Of a stretch of DNA of 64,000 bases, positions 57,066 to 64,000 are shown piece after piece; within the stretch, counting starts at the first letter, position 1, and every line of letters starts with the position of its first letter. The notes under the pieces are model-generated. The model saw only the letters and a list, made by a program, of their open reading frames with translations. It searched no databases and was not told where the DNA came from. The translations under genes and the position numbers were made by a program. The DNA is from Jiangella mangrovi (GTDB lineage: Bacteria; Actinomycetota; Actinomycetes; Jiangellales; Jiangellaceae): contig NZ_JACHMM010000001.1 in assembly GCF_014204975.1 (NCBI RefSeq), positions 1,798,001 to 1,862,000 on the forward strand, written 5' to 3'.

Positions 57066-59519
57066 TCAGCGGTCCGCGCCCCCGGCGTCGCCCCAGGCGC
57101 CGCCGTTGCCGCCTCCGTTGTTGCCGTTGGGGTCGCCCGTCGGCTCGTCGGTGGGTTCGTCGGTCGGTGGGTCCGTGCCGCCGTCGGCCCCGCCATCGGT
57201 GCCACCGTCGGTCCCGCCCTCGGTGCCGGCCCACTCGTTGCCCGACGCGTCGCCGTCGCCGCCGTCGCCGGAGTCGGTGCCGCCGTCGCCGGACTCGTCC
57301 GAGCCGGAGTCGTCGCCACCGTTGCCGCCGCCGTTGTTGCCGTTGTCGTCGCCGCCGTCGTTGCCGTTCCCGTTGTCGCCGTTGTCGTCCTCGTCACCGG
57401 GGTCGTCGGTGGGAGTGGGCGTCGGAGTGGGCGACGGGTTGACCGCCTCGCCGACCTCGGCCGGCTCGGGGAACTCCTGCACCTCGACGCCCTCGAGGGC
57501 GCCGGACATGAACGCGGTCCAGATGCGGGCCGGGAACGCGCCACCGGTGAAGGTGTCCATGCCGTCGACGCCGTCGAGGGACACGGTGCCGGCGGTCTCG
57601 CCGTCGCCGCGGAAGATCGCGACGCTGGCCGCCAGCTGCGGCACGTAGCCGGAGAACCAGGCGGTCAGGTCCTCGTGCGTCCCGGTCTTGCCTGCGGCCG
57701 GGCGCTCGAGGTTCTGCGCCTCGCGGCCGCTGCCGTTCTCGACCACCTGGTTGAGCGCGAAGGTGGTGTCGGCCACGACGCCGGAGTCGAGGACGGTCTC
57801 GGGCGCGGGCTCGACCCGGTAGGGGACGTTGCCGCCGGGCTCGGTGACCGAGCGGACGGTGTACCAGTCGGCGTGCCGGCCGCCCGCGGCGAGCGTGGCG
57901 TACGACTCGGCCATGTCGATGGGCCGGACGTGGCCGATGCCGATGGTGACGCGCGGGTCGTCGCGCAGCTCCGACTCCTCGTCGGCCGCGTAGGACAGGC
58001 CGCTGGCCAGCTGGGTGTCGACGATGGTGTCCGGGCCGATGTCCATGGCGAGGTCGACGTACGCCGTGTTCATGGAGTTCTCGGTGGCCGTGACCAGGTC
58101 GATGGCCTCGCCGTACTCCTCGTCGCCCTGGTTGTGCACCGGCGGGCCGAGGATGGGGTCGGTGAGGGTGTTGCCGGAGTAGCGGCTCTCGAGCGAGATG
58201 CCCTGGCCCAGCGCCGCGGCCAGGGTGAACGGCTTCACCGTCGACCCGCCCTGGATGGAGGCGTCGATGGCGTCGTTGAACGGCTGGGTGACGTAGTCGG
58301 CCCCGCCGTACATGGCCACGACGGCGCCGTCGCCCGGGACGACCGCCGCGAGCCCGACCCGGACGCCGTCGGCGTGCTCCTTGGGCCGCTCGGCGTCGAC
58401 GGCCCTGATGGCGGCCGTCTGCGCCTTGGCGTCGAACGTGCTGACGACGCGCAGGCCGCCGGTGTCGATCTGCTCCTCTGTGAAGCCGTTGTCGATCAGC
58501 TCGTCGCGAACCTGCCGCAGCAGGTAGCCGTTGGGACCGCCGTAGAGGTTGGTGTTCTGCTCCGGCACGACCGCGGGCGGCACCAGGGTCTCGGCCGTGG
58601 CGGCGTCGAGCTTGCCGATGTCGACCATGCCGTCGACGACGTACTGGAACCGGCGCTCGAACCGCTCGGTGTTCTCGGGACCTGACGTGGGGTCGTACCG
58701 CGGCGGCGAGCGCAGAATGGCGGCCAGCGCAGCGCACTGGGTGACGTCGAGCTCGGACACGGGCTTGCCGAAGTAGGAGCGCGAGGCGGTCTGGATGCCG
58801 TAGAGGCCGCCGCGGCCGAACCAGATGGTGTTGAGGTAGGACGCCAGGATGTCGTCCTTGTCGAGCTGCTGGTCGATCTTGACCGCGATGAACAGCTCCT
58901 GCACCTTGCGGGTCAGGGACTGGTCCTGCGTCAGGTAGTAGTTCTTGACGTACTGCTGCGTGATGGTCGAGCCGCCACCGGCCGCCGTCGACCCGTTGTT
59001 CTGGATGTAGCCGATGCCGGCGCGCATGATGCCGACCGGGTCGAAGCCGTTGTTCTCGTAGAACGAGCGGTCCTCGGCGGCGACGACGGCGTCCTGGCAG
59101 GCCTGCGGGATCTCGGAGATGTCGACCGTCTCGCGGTTCTCGGCGCTGAACCGGCCGAGCTCGGTCTTGCCGTCGGCCCAGTAGACGATGGTCGCCTCGG
59201 ACCGCGCGAACGCGTTGGCCTCGGGGATGTCCGTCATGGCGTAGGCGATGCTGACCCCGGCCACGCCGAGGAGCATCATGCCGAGCGCGTAGAGACCGAA
59301 CGCCTTCCAGGAGACGAACCGGCGCCAGCCCTTGCGCTTGCCCTTGGCGTCCTTCTTCCCGTTGCGGCCGGCGGCGTAGCGACGACCGCCACCGTTCCCG
59401 CCGCCCCCGGGGGTCGCCGAAGGGACCGCGCCCGCGGACGCGGCAGTCCTCGACGCCGCGTTGCTGGACGCGGCTGTGCGCGCGCGGCCACCCGCGCGGC
59501 GTCGCCCTTGGTTCGTCAC
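57066..59519 (-). CDS. Class A penicillin-binding protein (transglycosylase/transpeptidase)
   Basis: An 817-residue bifunctional peptidoglycan synthase. A basic, disordered N-terminus is followed by one membrane anchor (about 73-95). The GT51 domain has AAEDRSFYENNGFD (E149) and GGGSTITQQYVKN. The transpeptidase has S426-x-x-K429 (GGSTVKP), SMN (482-484) and KTGT (611-614). The last 125 residues (from about 692) are a Pro/Thr then Gly/Asp/Asn-rich acidic tail outside the membrane. It starts at GTG 59519. The 280 bp between it and the divergent PadR gene holds the PadR operator but no other feature I recognise. Confidence 0.95.
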   Translation of the reverse strand: MTNQGRRRAGGRARTAASSNAASRTAASAGAVPSATPGGGGNGGGRRYAAGRNGKKDAKGKRKGWRRFVSWKAFGLYALGMMLLGVAGVSIAYAMTDIPEANAFARSEATIVYWADGKTELGRFSAENRETVDISEIPQACQDAVVAAEDRSFYENNGFDPVGIMRAGIGYIQNNGSTAAGGGSTITQQYVKNYYLTQDQSLTRKVQELFIAVKIDQQLDKDDILASYLNTIWFGRGGLYGIQTASRSYFGKPVSELDVTQCAALAAILRSPPRYDPTSGPENTERFERRFQYVVDGMVDIGKLDAATAETLVPPAVVPEQNTNLYGGPNGYLLRQVRDELIDNGFTEEQIDTGGLRVVSTFDAKAQTAAIRAVDAERPKEHADGVRVGLAAVVPGDGAVVAMYGGADYVTQPFNDAIDASIQGGSTVKPFTLAAALGQGISLESRYSGNTLTDPILGPPVHNQGDEEYGEAIDLVTATENSMNTAYVDLAMDIGPDTIVDTQLASGLSYAADEESELRDDPRVTIGIGHVRPIDMAESYATLAAGGRHADWYTVRSVTEPGGNVPYRVEPAPETVLDSGVVADTTFALNQVVENGSGREAQNLERPAAGKTGTHEDLTAWFSGYVPQLAASVAIFRGDGETAGTVSLDGVDGMDTFTGGAFPARIWTAFMSGALEGVEVQEFPEPAEVGEAVNPSPTPTPTPTDDPGDEDDNGDNGNGNDGGDDNGNNGGGNGGDDSGSDESGDGGTDSGDGGDGDASGNEWAGTEGGTDGGTDGGADGGTDPPTDEPTDEPTGDPNGNNGGGNGGAWGDAGGADR
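57069..57446 (-). repeat. Low-complexity coding repeat in the PBP tail
   Basis: The DNA coding the PBP C-terminal tail is made of short imperfect repeats of GGC/GAC/ACC codons, which give runs such as GGTDGGTDGG, DGGTDSGDGGDGD and PTDEPTDEPT. This is coding low complexity and is likely length-variable between strains. It is not a CRISPR array. Confidence 0.8.
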
Positions 59520-59747
59520 AGAGTTCTCGGTCGGTTGGGGGACATCGGCCGTCCGGAGCGCGCGATGAGGTGCCCCGGATCAAAGCAGAGCCTACGACGC
59601 TCCACGGTTGATCACGCCAATCCTGCTCTCGACCCGGCTGTTTCAAACCTGCCCGTGACAGCTCACGGCTCTCACCCGTCGCGTCGATGCGCACGGGTCA
59701 CTTGCAGTTCGAGGCCGGGACGTTCTATCGTCCTGAAATATCGACAT

Positions 59748-59768
59748 GATGTATCGGTTCGATACATC
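59748..59768. promoter_or_regulatory. PadR operator upstream of padR-ino1
   Basis: Perfect palindrome GATGTATCG-GTT-CGATACATC, 32 bp before the PadR start. It contains the ATGT/ACAT halves (ATGTAT...ATACAT) typical of PadR-family operators, and probably mediates autoregulation of the padR-ino1 operon. Confidence 0.75.
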
Positions 59769-59799
59769 GATTCGTCAATGATGCAAGGGAGCGTACCTC

Positions 59800-60447
59800 G
59801 TGGGCAAACGCGCGGAGGCGCTGGAGCTGGCCATCCTGGGCCTGCTGCACGATGCGCCGCTGCACGGCTACGAGCTGCGCAAGAGGGTGAACTCGCTGCT
59901 GGGGTGGGGGCGAGCGTTCTCGTACGGCACCTTGTATCCGACTCTCAAGGCGATGGTGCGGCACAACTATCTGGCGGAGGACGAGCCGGTCGACACCCTG
60001 GTGACGCCGGGTCCCCACCGCAGCGGCCGCCGTGGCCGCATCGCCTACCGGCTCACCCCCGAGGGCAAGGAGCGCTTCGCCGAGCTGCTCACCCAGACCG
60101 GACCGTCGGCCTGGGACGACGAGCACTTCGGCGTGCACTTCGCGTTCTTCGGGCGGGCCGACGCCGATACCCGCATGCGGATCCTCCTCGGCCGGCGCAG
60201 CCGGCTGCAGGAGAAGCTCGACCAGTTCCGCTCGTCGCTGTCGCGCACCCGTGAGCGGCTCGACGCCTACACGCTGGAGCTCCAGCGACACGGCCTGGAA
60301 TCGGTCGAGCGCGAGGTCAAGTGGCTCGACGGCCTGATCAGCGCGGAGCAGCGCTCGATCGCCATGTCACCGGGCGCCACGCCCACCCCAGGGGCCGGTG
60401 AGCCACCGGCACCCATCACCGGAAACGAAGGAGAGAACGGCCGATGA
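59800..60447 (+). CDS. PadR-family transcriptional regulator
   Basis: A 215-residue PadR regulator. The N-terminal winged helix is [28 protein letters not shown] with [19 protein letters not shown] and [18 protein letters not shown]. The C-terminal helices ([49 protein letters not shown]) mediate dimerisation and ligand sensing. It starts at GTG 59800 with ribosome site AAGGGAG. It overlaps ino1 by four bases, so it is coupled to inositol synthesis. Confidence 0.93.
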   Translation: MGKRAEALELAILGLLHDAPLHGYELRKRVNSLLGWGRAFSYGTLYPTLKAMVRHNYLAEDEPVDTLVTPGPHRSGRRGRIAYRLTPEGKERFAELLTQTGPSAWDDEHFGVHFAFFGRADADTRMRILLGRRSRLQEKLDQFRSSLSRTRERLDAYTLELQRHGLESVEREVKWLDGLISAEQRSIAMSPGATPTPGAGEPPAPITGNEGENGR

Positions 60448-61523
60448 GCTCGGTACGTGTTGGCATCGTCGGCGTGGGCAACTGCGCCGCCTCGCTCGTG
60501 CAAGGCGTCCACTACTACCGCGACGCCGACCCGGCGACGAAGGTCCCGGGCCTGATGCACGTCCAGTTCGGCGACTACCACGTCCGTGACGTCGAGTTCG
60601 TCGCCGCGTTCGACGTCGACGCCAAGAAGGTCGGGCAGGACCTCGCGGACGCCATCGGCGCCAGCGAGAACAACACCATCAAGATCTGCGACGTGCCGCC
60701 CACGGGTGTCGTCGTGCAGCGTGGTCACACGCTCGACGGCCTGGGCAAGTACTACCGCGAGACCATCGTCGAGGACGAGAGCGAGCCGGTCGACGTCGTC
60801 GCCGCGCTCAAGGCCGCCAAGGTCGACGTCCTCGTCTGCTACCTGCCGGTGGGCTCCGAGGAGGCCGCCAAGTTCTACGCGCAGGCCGCCATCGACGCCG
60901 GTGTGGGCTTCGTCAACTGCCTCCCGGTCTTCATCGCCGGCACCCCCGAGTGGGCCGACAAGTTCACCGCCGCGGGCGTCCCGATCGTCGGCGACGACAT
61001 CAAGTCGCAGATCGGCGCCACCATCACGCACCGTGTGCTGGCCAAGCTGTTCGAGGACCGCGGCGTCACCGTCGACCGGACGTACCAGCTCAACGTCGGC
61101 GGCAACATGGACTTCAAGAACATGCTGGAGCGCGACCGCCTGGAGTCCAAGAAGATCTCCAAGACGCAGTCGGTCACCTCGCAGCTGGTCGACGGCCTCG
61201 AGCCGCGCAACGTGCACATCGGCCCGTCCGACTACGTGGCCTGGCTCGACGACCGCAAGTGGGCGTTCATCCGGCTCGAGGGGCGCAACTTCGGCGACGT
61301 CCCGCTGAACCTGGAGTACAAGCTCGAGGTCTGGGACTCCCCGAACTCGGCCGGCATCGTCATCGACGCGCTGCGCGCCGCGAAGATCGCCATGGACCGC
61401 GGCATCGGCGGGCCGATCCTGTCGGCGTCGTCCTACTTCATGAAGTCGCCGCCGGAGCAGTACTCCGACGACGTCTGCCGCGAGAAGGTCGAGCAGTTCA
61501 TCCGCGGCGAGATCGAGCGCTGA
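60444..61523 (+). CDS. ino1: Inositol-1-phosphate synthase
   Basis: A 359-residue NAD-dependent enzyme of the short actinobacterial type. [22 protein letters not shown] is the dinucleotide-binding start, and [40 protein letters not shown] and [10 protein letters not shown] are conserved active-site segments. It converts glucose-6-phosphate to 1L-myo-inositol-1-phosphate for phosphatidylinositol and mycothiol. It starts at ATG 60444, overlapping the PadR stop. Confidence 0.97.
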   Translation: MSSVRVGIVGVGNCAASLVQGVHYYRDADPATKVPGLMHVQFGDYHVRDVEFVAAFDVDAKKVGQDLADAIGASENNTIKICDVPPTGVVVQRGHTLDGLGKYYRETIVEDESEPVDVVAALKAAKVDVLVCYLPVGSEEAAKFYAQAAIDAGVGFVNCLPVFIAGTPEWADKFTAAGVPIVGDDIKSQIGATITHRVLAKLFEDRGVTVDRTYQLNVGGNMDFKNMLERDRLESKKISKTQSVTSQLVDGLEPRNVHIGPSDYVAWLDDRKWAFIRLEGRNFGDVPLNLEYKLEVWDSPNSAGIVIDALRAAKIAMDRGIGGPILSASSYFMKSPPEQYSDDVCREKVEQFIRGEIER

Positions 61524-61541
61524 CGCACCAGCGGTCACGAC

Positions 61542-61574
61542 GGGAGCCGGTACCCTCGGGTGCCGGCTCCTTTC
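61542..61574 (+). terminator. Rho-independent terminator after ino1
   Basis: A 13-bp GC-rich stem (GGAGCCGGTACCC with GGGTGCCGGCTCC, one G-U pair) is followed directly by TTTC. It lies about 20 bp after the ino1 stop. Confidence 0.8.
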
Positions 61575-61828
61575 GCTGGTCGGGTATGAGAATCCCGTCG
61601 CCGGTGCGGCACTTTGACGTGGCTCGTCTACCATTTCCGTCATGCTCCGGTGGGATCGTGTGCCACATTGAGGTGTTTCACCCACCGGTCGCCTATTGAC
61701 AGAACGCTGCCGGGCAGCAAGCGTCGTCTAGCGGCGCGTGTGCGTCCCGGAGCACGACGGCGGCCACGAGGAGCCTTGTGTCGCTCGCCGGCGAGCGACC
61801 ATGGGGGACGACAGAGGAAGGATCATCG
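61575..61828 (+). promoter_or_regulatory. Long upstream region of the sensor-kinase gene with two dyad elements
   Basis: No gene is evident here. An inverted repeat CCGGTGGG/CCCACCGG spans 61647-61690 with a 28-nt loop. A TTGACA (-35-like) is at 61698-61703, but no convincing -10 follows at the right spacing. A 20-bp perfect palindrome with core TCGCTCGCCGGCGAGCGA is at 61780-61799. The kinase ribosome site AGAGGAAGG ends 8 bp before the ATG at 61829. Confidence 0.5.
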
Positions 61829-64000
61829 ATGACGCGGACCGCCCGAGGACGCCGTAGCAACGACGGCGCCACGAAGCGGGCGCGCGCGAACCTGCGCCCA
61901 GCCGACCTGCGCCCATCCGTGAAGTCCGGCCGTGCGAAGGAGGGCGGAGCCGACGGCGAGCGGTCGCAGTCGTTCTGGCACACGTTCCTGCACGACCGCA
62001 GTGTGCGCTCCCGCGTCGCCGCGCTGGTCCTCCTCCCGCTGCTGGGCACTCTCGTGCTCGGCACGTTGTTCTTCAAGAGCGCCCTCGACGAGGCGTCCTC
62101 CGCCTCGCGCACCGAGAGCCTGGCCGAGCTGGGCATGGTGTCCCTGCAGGCCCTCGAGACCCTCCAGGACGAGCGCGACGTCACCGGCCTCGCCGAGGTC
62201 GGCCCCGGCGGCGCCCCCGCGGCCACGGGCGACGGCGCGGTCGACGACGCGCGCGCCGCCACCGACGCGGCCCTCGCGTCGCTCTCCGACGAGATCGACC
62301 AGCGCCGCGGCGACGACCTCGGCTCCGGCTTCGAGAGCGCGGTCGCGGCGTTCGACCGCCAGCTGCCGCGCCTGGCCGGCTACCGCGGTCAGCGCGACGC
62401 CAACGACCCGCCGTTCGAGAGCGGCACCGACGGCTACCAGCGCATCGCCCAGACGCTGCAGCAGCTGGCCACCGCGTCGGGCACGGGCAACGACGACCCC
62501 GTGCTGGCGCGCCAGATCTCGGCCCTGGCCGACATCGCCCAGGCGGTCGAGTCCGCGTCCATGGAGCGCGGCCTGGTGGCCTACTTCATCGGCCCCGAAG
62601 CCCTGACCAGCGCCCAGCGCGACCAGGTCGTCATCCTCCAGGGTGAGCAGGACCTCCTGCTCCAGGGCCGGTTCCTCCGCGGCCTCGGCTTCACCGACCA
62701 GGCCCGCCTGTTCTCCAACCAGATCACCGAGGGCAACCGCCTGGTCGCCGACACCCGCTCCGACATCACCAACGGCGCGGCGCCTCGGGCCACCAAGGAA
62801 GAGTGGTACCAGGCCTCCACCGACCGCATCGACGCGCTGCGCGAGGTCCAGAACGACACCTCCGGCACCGTGCTGACCGTGGCGGCCGACCGCACCGACA
62901 GCTCCCGGGTGACGGCGCTGCTCAGCGCCCTGGCCGTCCTCGCGGTCCTGGCCCTGACGGTCTACCTCGCCATCGTCGTCGCGCGGTCCATCATCGGCCC
63001 GCTGCGCCGGCTCCGGGCCTCCGCGCTCGAGACCGCGCAGACGCAGCTGCCGGCTCTGGTCGACCGCGTGCACAAGGACGGCCCGGCGGTCGCCCGCAAC
63101 CTGCCCGACGCCGTCGAGGCCGAGGGCCGCGACGAGATCGGCCAGGTCGCCACCGCGTTCAACGACGTCCACTCCACCGCGGTCCGGGTCGCCGCCGAGC
63201 AGGCCATGCTGCGGCAGAACCTCGACACCATCGTCGTCAACCTCTCCCGCCGCACGCAGTCGCTCATCGACCGCCAGCTCGGCGAGATCGAGGGCCTCGA
63301 GCAGCGCGAGCGCGACCCCGACCAGCTGAGCACGCTGTTCCGCATCGACCACATGGCCACCCGCGTCCGCCGGCACGCCGAGAGCCTCCTGGTCCTCGCG
63401 GGCGTCGACGAGATGCGCAAGCACACCAGCGCGGCTGGCGTCCTCGACGTCGTCCGCACCGCGGTCGGCGAGGTCGAGCAGTACCCGCGCGTGAAGTTCG
63501 GCGTCATGCCGACCGACCTCATCACCGCCGGCGCCGTCGACGACATCGCCCACCTGCTGGCCGAGCTGATCGACAACGCCACCGAGTTCTCCGCGCCGGC
63601 CACGCCGGTCCGGGTCACCAGCCAGCCACTGCTGGGTGGCGGCCTGCGCCTGCAGGTCACCGACTCCGGCCTCGGCATCCCGGCCGGGCAGCTCGACGAG
63701 CTCAACGACCGCCTCCGCAACGTCGGCGACATCGACGTCGCTGCGTCGCGGACCCTGGGCCTCTACGTGGTCGCCCGCCTGGCCGCCAAGCACGGCATCC
63801 AGGTGCGCCTCGAAGGGGTCCCCGAGGGCGGCACGGCCGCGCAGGTCGACCTCCCCGCGCACCTCATCCTGTCGCCGCTGGACACCAGCGAGGGCGTCCT
63901 CAGCGCGGTGACGCCGGAGACGCAGGCACCGAAGTCCTCCGGCCTCGACGCCTGGAGCCTCGACAACGACTCGTCGCCGTTCCGCCGCGACGACTCCTCG
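61829..64000 (+). CDS. Nitrate/nitrite-sensor kinase-like protein (CvnA-type), partial
   Basis: 724 codons are present and the reading frame is open to the window end. A basic N-terminus precedes a membrane helix (ALVLLPLLGTLVLGTLFF). The extracytoplasmic part contains ALETLQDERDVTG, typical of the nitrate/nitrite-sensing (NIT) domain. A second helix (LSALAVLAVLALTVYLAIVVARSIIGPLRRL) leads into a HAMP-like region. The dimerisation segment reads VVNLSRRTQSLIDRQL, without the phosphoacceptor His. The HATPase domain has ELIDNATEFS and VTDSGLGIP. This matches CvnA of actinobacterial conservons, which are normally followed by Roadblock/LC7, DUF742 and small GTPase genes; those would lie beyond the window. 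Confidence 0.9.
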   Translation, partial: MTRTARGRRSNDGATKRARANLRPADLRPSVKSGRAKEGGADGERSQSFWHTFLHDRSVRSRVAALVLLPLLGTLVLGTLFFKSALDEASSASRTESLAELGMVSLQALETLQDERDVTGLAEVGPGGAPAATGDGAVDDARAATDAALASLSDEIDQRRGDDLGSGFESAVAAFDRQLPRLAGYRGQRDANDPPFESGTDGYQRIAQTLQQLATASGTGNDDPVLARQISALADIAQAVESASMERGLVAYFIGPEALTSAQRDQVVILQGEQDLLLQGRFLRGLGFTDQARLFSNQITEGNRLVADTRSDITNGAAPRATKEEWYQASTDRIDALREVQNDTSGTVLTVAADRTDSSRVTALLSALAVLAVLALTVYLAIVVARSIIGPLRRLRASALETAQTQLPALVDRVHKDGPAVARNLPDAVEAEGRDEIGQVATAFNDVHSTAVRVAAEQAMLRQNLDTIVVNLSRRTQSLIDRQLGEIEGLEQRERDPDQLSTLFRIDHMATRVRRHAESLLVLAGVDEMRKHTSAAGVLDVVRTAVGEVEQYPRVKFGVMPTDLITAGAVDDIAHLLAELIDNATEFSAPATPVRVTSQPLLGGGLRLQVTDSGLGIPAGQLDELNDRLRNVGDIDVAASRTLGLYVVARLAAKHGIQVRLEGVPEGGTAAQVDLPAHLILSPLDTSEGVLSAVTPETQAPKSSGLDAWSLDNDSSPFRRDDSS

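Noticed and set aside
57069-57446. Short repeating units resembling a repeat array
   Set aside because: They are in frame and encode the Gly/Asp/Thr-rich tail of the penicillin-binding protein. There are no constant repeats with unique spacers, so it is not a CRISPR array.

Overview
The window is chromosomal DNA of a high-GC actinomycete. The signs are very GC-rich third codon positions, frequent GTG starts, many ATGA/GTGA stop-start overlaps, an actinobacterial inositol-1-phosphate synthase, a Cvn-type sensor kinase, ECF-sigma/YCII and XRE/MmyB regulator modules, and the core block rpsF-ssb-rpsR-rplI. The genus cannot be fixed from the sequence alone; a Streptomyces-, Nocardioides- or Jiangella-like soil actinomycete would fit. 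I see no rRNA, tRNA, CRISPR array, transposase or phage genes.

Layout. 1-11 kb: a DNA methylase-like gene, an alditol oxidase, two lipoproteins, a threonine dehydratase-like enzyme, then a tightly overlapping minus-strand run (HAD, GNAT, a broken AlkZ-like gene, a DUF885 peptidase, a DHA2 exporter). 11.5-17.5 kb: two overlapping MarR-type regulators, then an RNA-repair operon (TIM-barrel protein, Hen1, Pnkp). 17.6-21.7 kb: a DesK/NarL-type two-component system followed by an MMPL exporter, with matching palindromes before both. 21.8-31.5 kb: accessory enzymes, regulators and efflux pumps, mostly regulator/target pairs. 31.6-35.4 kb: dnaB interrupted by two inteins, preceded by a cluster of DnaA-box-like sites. 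35.4-47.6 kb: a secreted subtilase with its divergent regulator, an AarF/UbiB kinase, glutamate decarboxylase, and a second two-component system with TetR. 47.7-49.3 kb: rplI, rpsR, ssb, rpsF. 50-64 kb: an AP-endonuclease-like gene, a MarR/YceI pair, and a cell-envelope block (FemX-like aminoacyltransferase, alanine-racemase-like protein, two membrane glycosyltransferases, class A PBP, PadR, inositol-1-phosphate synthase). The window ends inside a CvnA-type nitrate/nitrite-sensor kinase.

The most interesting signals are: (1) two inteins in DnaB, the first a class 3 intein with a decayed homing endonuclease, the second with both endonuclease motifs intact; (2) an almost identical palindrome before the two-component genes and, as a tandem pair, before the MMPL gene; (3) an AACAATGGTTGA-type operator shared by the MarR/YceI intergenic region and a DHA2 exporter 40 kb away; (4) two long perfect inverted repeats at about 42.0 and 50.9 kb that no gene explains; (5) the TIM-barrel/Hen1/Pnkp operon; and (6) six DnaA-box-like motifs within 165 bp upstream of dnaB.
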